This document shows positions 52,362-61,019 of a stretch of DNA of 64,000 nucleotides, one piece after another. The translations under genes and the position numbers were made by a program. The DNA comes from Paenibacillus sp. W2I17 (GTDB lineage: Bacteria > Bacillota > Bacilli > Paenibacillales > Paenibacillaceae): the NCBI RefSeq assembly GCF_030815985.1, contig NZ_JAUSXM010000001.1:1116001-1180000 (forward strand). Reading direction: 5' to 3'. Under the pieces are notes generated by a model. The model had not been told where the DNA came from, made no database searches, and was given only the letters and a program-made list of their open reading frames with translations. Positions within the stretch are counted from its first letter, which is position 1. Every line of letters starts with the position of its first letter.

Positions 52362-53870
52362 TTACTCCAGTGTCAAGGTGACCGAAGAAGCGACACTCCA
52401 ATCGCCAACTGGGTTTATTGTATACGTAGTACCCGGAGTCAACTTCCCATCATTCGTTAGGTCGAATACACCCGTCGCACCTTTTCGACTTGAATATTTA
52501 TAAGTGGCCGTCAGAACATCCCCGCTAGGTGAAGTTAACGTTACACTTCGACCAGAGAACAGTTCATCTCCAGGGTCCTGGTCAAGTGTAACTTCAATGG
52601 ATGTTTCGCTCACTGCTTGAGCACTTGCAACCACTAGTGCATCAAACGATTTCGCCGTAAATGAAGCATTTTCGATGTTGGCCCAATCCGAAGAAACCGT
52701 ATATTTGACACCTGGTTTCAGCGTTTGTCCCTCAGGCAAACGGAACTTCGGTTCTTGTTTGCCATCTGTGGATTGCGTGAACGGAACATATCTGGCAACG
52801 ATAGGCTCGCCACCTTCTGGCGTAATTACAACTTGTCTTGCCTGCATGGAAGAGATGATTTGATACGTTTTGCCTCCTGCTTGCTCTTGATCATTCAGCA
52901 CAAATGCATTAGCTCCTCGACCACCGCTGTAAGCCGAAATGATGTAACCATAATCCACGACACTGTTCACTTGCAATGCTTCAATCTCGAATGTATCATT
53001 CGTTACTTGACTAGCCGTTGTCATGTTTATTTTCGTGGCACTGCCTTCAAAGGAACCAGCGTCTTGGCCTTTGTAAGTCAGGTTGTACACTTCACCAGCA
53101 TCTTGTACGGACGTTGGAACGATGTAAGTCGCAATCGACCCTGTTTTCAAACGGGGCATATTGGTTAACGTCAACCCGCCACTAAACGCAAAGTCCGTTT
53201 GTGCCTTGGCAAAAGCTTCATCCGCTGCTGTCAGCGGCTTGTCGAACGTTACAATTAACGTAATGGCATTCAGCGATCTAACGCTCTCAATTTGAGCTTG
53301 CTCTGAAGGAATAGCTTGGTGTGCGGTTTGCAACAACACTGCTGTTTCGCCACGCGTTGCTGAACCGTTCTCGGAGTAAAACTCGCTCATCCAATGGTGA
53401 ACGGACTTTACATCACGTTGCATCGCTTTGGATACGACCTGTTCGAGTTCAGCATCCGACACTTGAGTCTGCGGACTGAATTGTCCATCGTTAGCCTGCA
53501 TGATGCCAAGTTCAACAAGCTTTAACGCATATGGCGCATACCATGCATTGGAATTGACATCCGTCAATTCTACGATTTCTCCCGTCTTGCTCTCCAAATT
53601 AAACGTTTTGAAAACCAATGAAGCTAACTCCGCACGGGTAATTGCTCGATGTTCACCCATGGATTGATCTGCATACCCGTTCATGATCCCCAAGCTATTC
53701 AGATCCTTGATAGCAGCTTCAATCTGTTGTTGGGTAAGCTGTGTGGTTGTTGCCGCAATGTTAGTAACGTATGTAGCTGCATGTACTTGATTCGCAGTTA
53801 ACGGGAACACTGCTGTACCTAATACAGTTATGGTTAGAAATGTAGCGATTTTGCGGGTTGTAGAATTCAT
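52362..53870 (-). CDS. SLH-domain cell-surface protein
   Basis: 502 aa. The signal peptide ends NQVHAAT. SLH-type repeats occupy about 45-190 (IEAAIKDLNSLGIMNGYADQSMGEHRAITRAELASLVF, and LTDVNSNAWYAPYALKLVELGIMQ). The third is degenerate. The remaining 300 residues are beta-rich, with TxYKGQDAGSFEG and YxITPxGDWS-type repeats resembling SbsA/CPxCG-like Ig-fold domains of S-layer proteins. Attached to cell-wall polymer, it may be a minor surface-layer component. Confidence 0.82.
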   Translation of the reverse strand: MNSTTRKIATFLTITVLGTAVFPLTANQVHAATYVTNIAATTTQLTQQQIEAAIKDLNSLGIMNGYADQSMGEHRAITRAELASLVFKTFNLESKTGEIVELTDVNSNAWYAPYALKLVELGIMQANDGQFSPQTQVSDAELEQVVSKAMQRDVKSVHHWMSEFYSENGSATRGETAVLLQTAHQAIPSEQAQIESVRSLNAITLIVTFDKPLTAADEAFAKAQTDFAFSGGLTLTNMPRLKTGSIATYIVPTSVQDAGEVYNLTYKGQDAGSFEGSATKINMTTASQVTNDTFEIEALQVNSVVDYGYIISAYSGGRGANAFVLNDQEQAGGKTYQIISSMQARQVVITPEGGEPIVARYVPFTQSTDGKQEPKFRLPEGQTLKPGVKYTVSSDWANIENASFTAKSFDALVVASAQAVSETSIEVTLDQDPGDELFSGRSVTLTSPSGDVLTATYKYSSRKGATGVFDLTNDGKLTPGTTYTINPVGDWSVASSVTLTLE

Positions 53871-53989
53871 GGTTGAATTCCTCCTCTATAGGTTGTAGTT
53901 GCCTGTATCTATAGAATAGAGGACAAAAAGAAACTCCCAAGGCTAAAGTTATTAACAAAATATAAACTGGCTCTAAATTTTCACGAAAC

Positions 53990-54682
53990 TTATGCAGTAA
54001 ACCGGTAGCCTGCGCCCCAGACGGTTTCAATATACTCCGGATTTTTGGGGTCTGTCTCCAGCTTCCCGCGCAGTTTGCGAATATGGACGGTAACGGTTGC
54101 AATGTCTCCGGTGGAATCCATGCCCCAGATCCGCTCGAACAGATCTGATTTGCTGAATACACGATTGGGATGACTCGCAAGAAATACAAGTAACTCGAAT
54201 TCCTTGGTTGTAATCGCCACCTCTTCTCCATTAACAAAAACGCGGCGTGATCCTTTGTCAATGTGAAGCCCGCGAATGTGGATTTCATCCTGCTCAGCTG
54301 GTTTGTTTTTGCCAAGTAGTCTCTCGTATCGGGTCAAATGAGCCTTTGCTCGTGCAACCAATTCACTTGGGCTGAACGGTTTTGTAATAAAATCATCCAC
54401 TCCCAGATTGAATGTCCTGATCTTATCGATTTCTTCCTTTTTCGCGGAAACGACAAGGATGGGTACCTCCTTCACCTCGCGAATGCGCCTGCAACATTCG
54501 AAGCCGTCGAGTCCAGGAAGCATCAGATCAACAATGATCAGATGATAGTCCCCCTCCAGTGCCTGCTTCAGACCTTCATCTCCAGTATGGCAGAGATCCA
54601 CGGAAAATCCGTTGAGCTCAAAATAATCCCGTTCCAGTTCCGCAATCGTTGTTTCGTCTTCAATGATCAAAATGTTTGCCAT
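53990..54682 (-). CDS. OmpR/PhoB-family response regulator
   Basis: 230 aa. The receiver domain has IIEDETTIAELE, phospho-acceptor Asp in LIIVDLMLPGLDG, and Lys in DDFITKPFSPSELVARAKAH. The C-terminal winged helix has GEEVAITTKEFELLVFLASHPNRVFSKSDLFERIWG and GDIATVTVHIRKLRGKLE. It is translated 6 nt after its kinase gene. Its target may be the following SLH/ankyrin genes. Confidence 0.94.
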   Translation of the reverse strand: MANILIIEDETTIAELERDYFELNGFSVDLCHTGDEGLKQALEGDYHLIIVDLMLPGLDGFECCRRIREVKEVPILVVSAKKEEIDKIRTFNLGVDDFITKPFSPSELVARAKAHLTRYERLLGKNKPAEQDEIHIRGLHIDKGSRRVFVNGEEVAITTKEFELLVFLASHPNRVFSKSDLFERIWGMDSTGDIATVTVHIRKLRGKLETDPKNPEYIETVWGAGYRFTA

Positions 54683-54688
54683 TACTTA

Positions 54689-56158
54689 TTAATCCCTCTC
54701 TTCATTCAGCCGTTTCAGTTTGATATATATACTCGTGCCATCATTGGGCTGGCTTTCAGCCCAGATGAAGCCCCCATGTCCATCAATGATTTGGCGGGCA
54801 ATTGCTAGCCCGAGCCCACTTCCGCCCGTTGAGGAATTGCGGGATTGTTCTGCACGATAGAAGCGTTCAAATATATAAGGCAGTGCCTCTTCAGGTATTC
54901 CCCTGCCATTATCTTTAAAGCCCATCGTAATCCATTTCTCATCAGCTTGAAGTGTAATCTCGAATTGTTTATGTTCATTCTCCATGTATTTGAGTGCATT
55001 ATCCACTACATTAACAACGGTACGTTTTAACTTCTCCGGATCCACAGCAGCCATGGCGGGACCAGACACCTGGTTATTCCAATCCAGGGCAACACCTTTA
55101 TCCTCCAGATCATATCTCAGTTCTTCGATGCTATCTTCAAGGAAATCAGCGAGATCAACTGTCTTGAACAGGAAAGGTTCTTGGTTCAAGTCGAGCTTAG
55201 AATACAAAAACAGTTCATCCACGAGCTTATCCATGCTAACTGCTTTGGAGTGAATGATATTAACGTAACTCTCCATTTTCTCTGGAGTATTAGCCACTCC
55301 GTCACGAATACCCTCAATATACCCTTTGATATTGGTAATCGGCGTACGGAGATCATGCGAAATGTTGGAGATGAGCTCTTTGCGGTTCACTTCGTCCTGC
55401 TGACGTAACGCATAGGAGAGCTGTAATTGATTCCGCATGCTCTCAAACGCTTCGCTGAGTTGACCAACCTCGTCATTGGAGTTTAGCTGAAGTTTAAAGG
55501 ATAGATTGCCATCCTTAATATGTTCGGCTGAACTTCGTAGTTGATTCAAGGGTTTAATGAAGCTGCGCGTGATCCAGCGGAACAAGAGCAGATTTGCAAT
55601 GATGAGGACGCCAATAAGCAGGAATGACATCACAGGCAGCAACTTGCGAGTAAGCTCCGCAAAGGGGCTTCTCTCGCGAATGACAAAGATACTCCCCCGT
55701 TCCCCATCTGAATATTGAAAATCAAATTTTGCATACGCGTAAAATCGCTCACCAATATTGAAGGTGCTCCGAATCTGATAATTGTTAAGATCATAGGCAG
55801 GCAGTGCTTGCTTCAGTTCTGGCTGGTTGAAGGTCAGTGATTCGAAGATCTGACTATTCTCCCGTCTGACGTAGAGCCCTGACTTCTCAGCTCGAAGCTT
55901 CATATCATATTCACGCAGCAAAACCTTGTTCTGCAGGTCGTCCGGGTCATTTTTGGCCAGAAACTTCATCTCTTGAAAGATCGATTCTCCCTGTTCAGTC
56001 AGGGGGTTGATCTGATAATGTACCTTGTATATATCGCGGAAACTCTGTAGATCCCCTGTGGCCGCAATCGTATACAGACTTGCGGTAAGCAGGATGAACA
56101 GTAGACTTATAACAAGCATGCCCGTGAAGGACAGCAGCATTTTTATTCGAATTGACAT
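54689..56158 (-). CDS. HAMP-containing sensor histidine kinase
   Basis: 489 aa. Transmembrane helices at about 8-30 and 175-200 bracket an extracellular domain. HAMP is at about 200-255, the H-box is LISNISHDLRTPITNIKG, then NALKY (N box), DNGRGIPEE (G1) and GGSGLGLAIARQIIDGHGG (G2). The signal is unknown. AAGGGGAACCC precedes ATG. It is the first gene of an operon with the OmpR-type regulator and probably the two genes after it. Confidence 0.94.
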   Translation of the reverse strand: MSIRIKMLLSFTGMLVISLLFILLTASLYTIAATGDLQSFRDIYKVHYQINPLTEQGESIFQEMKFLAKNDPDDLQNKVLLREYDMKLRAEKSGLYVRRENSQIFESLTFNQPELKQALPAYDLNNYQIRSTFNIGERFYAYAKFDFQYSDGERGSIFVIRERSPFAELTRKLLPVMSFLLIGVLIIANLLLFRWITRSFIKPLNQLRSSAEHIKDGNLSFKLQLNSNDEVGQLSEAFESMRNQLQLSYALRQQDEVNRKELISNISHDLRTPITNIKGYIEGIRDGVANTPEKMESYVNIIHSKAVSMDKLVDELFLYSKLDLNQEPFLFKTVDLADFLEDSIEELRYDLEDKGVALDWNNQVSGPAMAAVDPEKLKRTVVNVVDNALKYMENEHKQFEITLQADEKWITMGFKDNGRGIPEEALPYIFERFYRAEQSRNSSTGGSGLGLAIARQIIDGHGGFIWAESQPNDGTSIYIKLKRLNEERD

Positions 56159-56265
56159 GGGTTCCCCTTCTCAAACAAGCAATTGGATTAGTTAGTGCAC
56201 ATGTTAACACAAGATGGATTCTATTGCCCATATGTAAAAAAGAGCTTTCTTTTTCATTATATATG

Positions 56266-56294
56266 TTGACAGTGATAATCGTTATCAATAATGT
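56266..56294 (+). promoter_or_regulatory. Fur-box-like operator inside the araC-type promoter
   Basis: TTGACA at 56266, a 17-bp spacer and TAATGT at 56289 form the promoter. The spacer contains TGATAATCGTTATCA (56273-56287), a perfect 7-1-7 Fur/Per-type dyad. Iron-dependent repression is expected. Confidence 0.7.
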
Positions 56295-56361
56295 TGGAGT
56301 AAGGTGCACAACGATTTATCTTAGAATGACCGGCAAACACTTTTGAAATGAGGTACGTAAT

Positions 56362-57189
56362 GTGAAAGTAGACGTTAATCAGTTAGCAGCACATTTTGCA
56401 CACATTCCTTTTCAAGTAGAAGGAGTATATCGATATGCTAGAAATCCAGGGGTTCCTCAGGCTGACTATACCGATTCTTTTCCTGGATTTGTATTTCCTC
56501 TTACAGGAAAAATACAATTTCAATTTGATGGTACGCCCTATATCTTTTCACCAGGAAAAGTTGTACATGGGGGCGCGAAAATGAAACTGGATCAAACCGT
56601 GTTTCATAGAACGGACTGGGAATACATCCTCGTTTTATACCGGATATGTAGTTCGGACCTCGAAGAGACAAGTTTTTCCCATCAGCATTTTGAATTATCA
56701 ACGGGTCAGTCCCCACGTCTGATCGAATTAATCACGCGTCTTTGGCATGTGTATAATCAGCACGGAGGTATTTCAAAGTTTCAGACCGAGATGCTGTTTC
56801 GCGATGTACTGAACGAGACCTTAATATGTGTTGACCATAGGCAAAATAGTTGTGAATCAGATGTTTTATTCGAACGGGTCTCTACCTATATCCAAGAATA
56901 TTATGATCAAAATCTGACTGTCGCATCACTTGCAGAACAAAATAATGTTAATCGAAATCGACTTTCCTACGTGTTTAGAAGACATGCAGGTATGGGTCCA
57001 GCAGAATATGTATTGAAATATCGTATAAACATGGCACAGCAAATGTTATTGGCAAGTGATGCGTCTGTACAACAGATTGCCGAGACCGTTGGCATTGCTG
57101 ACCCCTTTTATTTTAGCAGAGTGTTCAAGAAACAATGTGGTATTTCTCCTACGGAGTATCGTCTGAAGTTCATCAATAATCCATCCTGA
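56362..57189 (+). CDS. AraC-family transcriptional regulator, Fur-controlled
   Basis: 275 aa. An N-terminal cupin-like sensing half (about 1-165; GFVFPLTGKIQFQFDGTPYIFSPGKVVHGG) precedes a C-terminal double HTH (LTVASLAEQNNVNRNRLSYVFRRHAGMGPAEYVLKYRINMAQQML and VQQIAETVGIADPFYFSRVFKKQCGISPTEY). The start is GTG at 56362 with GAGGT 7 nt upstream. A Fur box in its promoter points to a role in iron/siderophore uptake, perhaps activating the binding-protein gene at 59747 (inferred). Unlike Bacillus Btr it has no C-terminal binding-protein domain. Confidence 0.9.
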   Translation: MKVDVNQLAAHFAHIPFQVEGVYRYARNPGVPQADYTDSFPGFVFPLTGKIQFQFDGTPYIFSPGKVVHGGAKMKLDQTVFHRTDWEYILVLYRICSSDLEETSFSHQHFELSTGQSPRLIELITRLWHVYNQHGGISKFQTEMLFRDVLNETLICVDHRQNSCESDVLFERVSTYIQEYYDQNLTVASLAEQNNVNRNRLSYVFRRHAGMGPAEYVLKYRINMAQQMLLASDASVQQIAETVGIADPFYFSRVFKKQCGISPTEYRLKFINNPS

Positions 57190-57268
57190 TTTCAATAGGC
57201 ATCCATGTTATACCAAAGCTTAGATCAGTATACTGAACATATAGGATTAATACACAGGAGGAATGACG

Positions 57269-57607
57269 ATGCACTATCAAGCTATTAAATTAAATGAGGA
57301 ATTTTCGAAATTAAACGATCTTTGGTCTCCGAAACTTATTGGTGAAATGAATGACTATCAATTTAAGATCGTTAAGATTGCTGGAGATTTTGAGTGGCAT
57401 GTTCATGAGGAGACCGATAAGTTATTTTTTGTGCTCGAAGGGGAAATGATAATTGATTTTCGTGATGGGCAAGTGAAGATTTCCAAGGGCGAGATGTATA
57501 TTGTCCCTAAGGGAGTCGAGATCAAGCCTTCCTCCGAAAAGGAATGTCATATCATGTTGATGGAGCCTGGAAGCGAAGTAAACACTGGCCGGACTAAGGC
57601 CGAATAA
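57269..57607 (+). CDS. Cupin-domain protein
   Basis: 112 aa. One cupin barrel: EWHVHEETDKLFFVLEGEMIIDFRDGQ is motif 1 (two His and a Glu for metal), and GEMYIVPKGVEIKP, including MLMEPG at the end, completes motif 2. It is a small-molecule-binding or metal-enzyme domain of unknown role. AGGAGG is 7 nt from ATG at 57269. It follows the AraC gene and may be its own short transcript. Confidence 0.85.
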   Translation: MHYQAIKLNEEFSKLNDLWSPKLIGEMNDYQFKIVKIAGDFEWHVHEETDKLFFVLEGEMIIDFRDGQVKISKGEMYIVPKGVEIKPSSEKECHIMLMEPGSEVNTGRTKAE

Positions 57608-57654
57608 GCGTCAGTTATTGGAACCAGGATGTCAATTTGCAATATCAGAGTCAG

Positions 57655-57692
57655 AGAGCCGATTACCGCGTAATAGGGGTTATCGGCTCTGC
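57655..57692 (+). terminator. Hairpin between converging genes
   Basis: AGAGCCGATTACC pairs with GGGTTATCGGCTCT (one mismatch). It lies between the cupin gene (plus) and the hydrolase gene (minus). A U-tract is weak on both sides. Confidence 0.5.
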
Positions 57693-57743
57693 GTCTGTAC
57701 GGCTAGCTCTTTGACATCATTAATCAGCAATCTCTCGGTTATG

Positions 57744-58880
57744 TCACTTGTTGCTGGTCTTCTTGATCAATTCCACACCATCGTATGCCAGGCTTTCCAC
57801 AGTTGCTGCCTTCTGCAGTATGTAATGATCAAAAAAGTTCTTCGCATAGTCTGTAACAATATTTCGCATCTCCATAGCATCCCGTTCACCTCTGAGTTCC
57901 TCATTAACACTGGTAAACACGATGTCACAGTAATCCAAATGTGCAACACGATCAACTGAGTAATAATAGGTTTCCATGCTATTGTTAGCGCCAATAATCG
58001 CATTCATATTATAGTTAGGTTCACAAAACAGTAGCAAGAAGGGTTTCTTAAGATCGCTGTCAAGAAGTCCAAACGCACCGCTATCCAAGCCAATCCCGCA
58101 GGCGAACCGGTCGTCATCCCGGCAAACCATCGCCGTCGTAGGCCCTCCATAAGAATGTCCGACTATACCCATGCCGATGTCAAGCAGCAATCTGCCCTCA
58201 AAGATGGAATCCAGCTCTCCAGAGTCCAGTTTGTAAAGATAATCGGCTACATACCTTACATCTTCTGCCTGTGATTCACTATACTCTGTTATCTTGGAAA
58301 GTATCGGTAGTGCAAGCACCTTACGGCACATCTCAATGGCAGTTTCATCGTCAGGCCGCATCTCCATCTTACCAGCCAACGCCAGCATCTCCGGATTTTC
58401 ACCAAAGGCTGTAATGACATCCGAAAAATCCTTGGATACATTAAACAGGCGCCCATCTTTACGTTTATACATCGTGCTATTCTGATGGCCGATGCTTACC
58501 ACAACATACCCCATGCTTGCCAAGTCTGTACAGAATACTGTACCCCATTCTGGAGAACCGCCTCCACCGCACACATAGAATAACACTGGATAGCGCTTTT
58601 CCTTCACGGAAAGAGCAAGGTCGTCGTAACACTGGGTCTTGATATCTATAGAGAAAACATTTTTCAACGCAGTGACAAGTGGCTGCTCATTAAACATCTC
58701 GTAGACTTCAGGAAACATGTACTTGGATGTAGTCTTACCTTCGCTACTGTCGGACGGATAGTACACAAAAGCGGTCAGTTCTCTTTTGGAGTCATCTGAT
58801 GCCGTGTACTCAAAATCTATCTGGGTTCGACCGACAGTATAGCCGCCAATTGGTTCTGGAAATACGTCATAGGTTTTCAT
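57744..58880 (-). CDS. PAF-acetylhydrolase/dienelactone-hydrolase-like esterase
   Basis: 378 aa, alpha/beta-hydrolase fold. The nucleophile Ser is in GMGIVGHSYGGPT. The Asp in GIGLDSGAFGLL and the His in VDRVAHLDYCD are candidate triad partners. An oxyanion-hole stretch CGGGGSPEWG resembles PAF-AH type II. It has no signal peptide. It overlaps the TetR gene by 4 bp (ATGA), so translation is coupled, and the pair is likely regulated together. The substrate is unknown; an ester with toxic or signalling role is plausible. Confidence 0.8.
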   Translation of the reverse strand: MKTYDVFPEPIGGYTVGRTQIDFEYTASDDSKRELTAFVYYPSDSSEGKTTSKYMFPEVYEMFNEQPLVTALKNVFSIDIKTQCYDDLALSVKEKRYPVLFYVCGGGGSPEWGTVFCTDLASMGYVVVSIGHQNSTMYKRKDGRLFNVSKDFSDVITAFGENPEMLALAGKMEMRPDDETAIEMCRKVLALPILSKITEYSESQAEDVRYVADYLYKLDSGELDSIFEGRLLLDIGMGIVGHSYGGPTTAMVCRDDDRFACGIGLDSGAFGLLDSDLKKPFLLLFCEPNYNMNAIIGANNSMETYYYSVDRVAHLDYCDIVFTSVNEELRGERDAMEMRNIVTDYAKNFFDHYILQKAATVESLAYDGVELIKKTSNK

Positions 58881-59536
58881 TTTCTTTCCCCCTTGAGATC
58901 GCTAACCATTTCAGAATATTTATGATCTTCAAGCAGCCCATGGCCCATAAATTCAGCAAAGTATTTGCTGATCTTATGTTGCAGCTTAGAGTCCTTAATA
59001 TCGAATTCCCTAAAAAACAAGATTAAATTAAGCTGCATTGACTCAAACATAAAAGAAATCAGGTCGTCGTCAACATCCGGTCGGAGATATCCATCAACCC
59101 TCATTCGGCGTAAAATGTCCTTGATCATGGGGAATGACTCGCCCTTTAACACATTCACATATACTTTCAGCAAAATGTCCTCAGGAATATATGAAAATGT
59201 TTTAGTGAGTTTTATTTCCAACTCATTTAGTGGCTCGGTCACCATACCATTAACGTTACCAAATAAACCAGTAAGGAAATAGCTGTAAAGGGAATCTTCA
59301 TTACTGTTATTAAAATATGCAGCTCTTTTCTGAGTCACATTACGTATTAAGTGACAATAAAGGTCATCTTTGTCTTCAAAATACCGATAAAATGTTCCGG
59401 GGTGCATGGACAAACTATCCAAAACCATCTTCATAGTTATATCCTCGTAAAGATTATCAACAAAAAGATGCATAGCGCTATTAGATATTTCCTCGCGCCT
59501 TGCTTCGTCTAAACGAAAGAAAGTATTTTTTGGCAT
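58877..59536 (-). CDS. TetR-family repressor
   Basis: 219 aa. HTH: EEISNSAMHLFVDNLYEDITMKMVLDSLSMHPGTFYRYFEDKDDLYCHLI. The C-terminus is divergent. A 12-bp perfect operator-like palindrome lies 15 nt upstream of its start, consistent with autoregulation and control of the esterase gene. Confidence 0.88.
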   Translation of the reverse strand: MPKNTFFRLDEARREEISNSAMHLFVDNLYEDITMKMVLDSLSMHPGTFYRYFEDKDDLYCHLIRNVTQKRAAYFNNSNEDSLYSYFLTGLFGNVNGMVTEPLNELEIKLTKTFSYIPEDILLKVYVNVLKGESFPMIKDILRRMRVDGYLRPDVDDDLISFMFESMQLNLILFFREFDIKDSKLQHKISKYFAEFMGHGLLEDHKYSEMVSDLKGERK

Positions 59537-59551
59537 AGACTACTCCTTAAT

Positions 59552-59579
59552 GTATAGTGTGAACTGATTCACACTATAC
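59552..59579. promoter_or_regulatory. Palindromic operator of the TetR/esterase operon
   Basis: GTATAGTGTGAA and TTCACACTATAC form perfect 12-bp arms around CTGA. It lies 15 nt before the TetR start codon. Confidence 0.75.
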
Positions 59580-59688
59580 CGATAATATATTCACAAGTCA
59601 AGTCGTATTAAAATAGAGTGTTCACTCCATTCTCGCTATCATTCAGGCTGACCGGGAACAGCTTGAAACAGAATTTGGTCCTGATAAC

Positions 59689-59721
59689 AAAAAAAGCCGC
59701 TAAAATAGCGACTTTTAATGG
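59689..59721 (-). terminator. Terminator after the siderophore-binding gene (family member 4 of 4)
   Basis: Minus: CCATTAAAAGTCGCTATTTT, then AGCGGCTTTTTTT. Same type as at 13942, 25092 and 26510. It lies about 25 nt past the stop codon. Confidence 0.75.
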
Positions 59722-59746
59722 TACTATGTTTTTGTTCTTGGCTTCA

Positions 59747-60829
59747 TTACAACCCGAGATCATCAGCGAGTCCTTCAACACCTGTGAAGATGGAATCCCC
59801 GTAACCCCAGAAGTTGTTGAAATCAATAATGTAGATTTTTTTATTTTTAACTGCGTTAATGTTTTGTACCTGCTTGTTGGCAAGCAGCTTTTCAATCGTC
59901 TGTTCAGGATCAATACCACCTGCATACCTCGAAATAATCATCGCATCCGGATTAATCTCGATTAGCTTCTCCAGACTGAGTGTGCCGGTTTCATTAATCA
60001 GCATATTATGCATATTGATTAATGACATTGCACTTTCAATAAACGTATCACCATTTCCGTTGTAAATGCCAATGGTTCCATCTCCATTATCCGAAAAAGA
60101 TGCATAGTTGATGGTTTCAGCGCTAGCTCGGGCCGACAAAGCATTCTCGCGTGCTTTAAGCGTCTCAATATATGCCGCTGCATTCGCTTGTACGTTGAAT
60201 ATTTCACCTAATTCAGTAATATCCTGATACAGACTATCTAACGATGCATCAGGAACACTGGTGCTTTGTACGTACGTTTTAATCCCCATATCATTCAAGC
60301 TGCTTACTGTACCAACACCCCAATCCGCATCCTCAAACAATCCACCACGCCCTACAACCAAGTCAGGCGAAGCGCCTATTGTCACTTCCTTACCTACATA
60401 ACCTTCAGCCAGCACAGGAATTTGTTTAAACTCATCAGCAATATCGTCAGGTACACTACCAAACAACGCAGCTACACCTACAAGTTTGTCTGTCAAACCA
60501 AGACGAATCATCAGCTCTGCTGCACCTTGGGTATTGGCAACTACTCGTTCAGGTGCCTTGTCAAACGTTTGATCCTTCTTCACCCATGTGCCGTTCTGTG
60601 TTGTATAATTTGAAACGGTTACCGGGTAAGTTGTTTCAGCAGGTGCTGAAGCGTCTGCGTCGGTTTGTTCCCCATTTGTTGCATCATTCGTGGCGTTGCT
60701 CTCCGCAGCTTGCTGTGAGCTTCCATTTGCATCTTCGCTGCCACCATTGTTGCTTGAACACGCTGCGAGCACCAGAATCATTGCAGTAATCAAACAAAGA
60801 AACATCCCTTTTTTAACGGATACCAACAT
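59747..60829 (-). CDS. Siderophore/iron ABC transporter substrate-binding lipoprotein
   Basis: 360 aa. The lipobox is LAAC, followed by a long Asn/Asp/Ala-rich linker. The mature domain is a helical-backbone binding protein (FecB/BtuF type, TroA-like): FDKAPERVVANTQGAAELMIRLGLTDKLVGVA and LEKLIEINPDAMIISRYAGG. ATG at 60829 is used; upstream in-frame codons encode only hydrophilic or random residues. A Fur-box-like site lies about 100 nt upstream. No permease or ATPase gene is adjacent. Confidence 0.9.
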   Translation of the reverse strand: MLVSVKKGMFLCLITAMILVLAACSSNNGGSEDANGSSQQAAESNATNDATNGEQTDADASAPAETTYPVTVSNYTTQNGTWVKKDQTFDKAPERVVANTQGAAELMIRLGLTDKLVGVAALFGSVPDDIADEFKQIPVLAEGYVGKEVTIGASPDLVVGRGGLFEDADWGVGTVSSLNDMGIKTYVQSTSVPDASLDSLYQDITELGEIFNVQANAAAYIETLKARENALSARASAETINYASFSDNGDGTIGIYNGNGDTFIESAMSLINMHNMLINETGTLSLEKLIEINPDAMIISRYAGGIDPEQTIEKLLANKQVQNINAVKNKKIYIIDFNNFWGYGDSIFTGVEGLADDLGL

Positions 60830-60930
60830 GTAAATAATCTCTCCCTTTTCAATTCTCTCTTGTCTTTTAGACCCATATGTAAAATAACTATTGTCAGTAT
60901 ACAGTAAATGTCGAAGTGTGTAAATGAGAA

Positions 60931-60945
60931 CAATAATCAATATCA
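60931..60945 (-). promoter_or_regulatory. Fur-box-like site upstream of the siderophore-binding gene
   Basis: Minus strand TGATATTGATTATTG matches the 7-1-7 Fur/Per dyad TGATAAT-N-ATTATCA at 11 of 14 positions. Iron-dependent control is likely. Confidence 0.5.
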
Positions 60946-60960
60946 TTCGTCTGATGAATT

Positions 60961-61011
60961 AAAAGAGACCAAGTTCATCTCCTTTGTACGGGATTGAACT
61001 TGGTTCATCTT
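60961..61011 (-). terminator. Terminator after the GH3 gene
   Basis: ACCAAGTTCA (60968-60977) pairs with TGAACTTGGT (60995-61004). In the minus direction TCTCTTTTAA follows. Confidence 0.65.
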
Positions 61012-61019
61012 TTACTTAA

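Noticed and set aside
59689..59721. Recurrent hairpins as a CRISPR array or mobile element
   Set aside because: The copies are scattered tens of kilobases apart, each is a single hairpin with a U-tract after a gene, and no spacer pattern exists.
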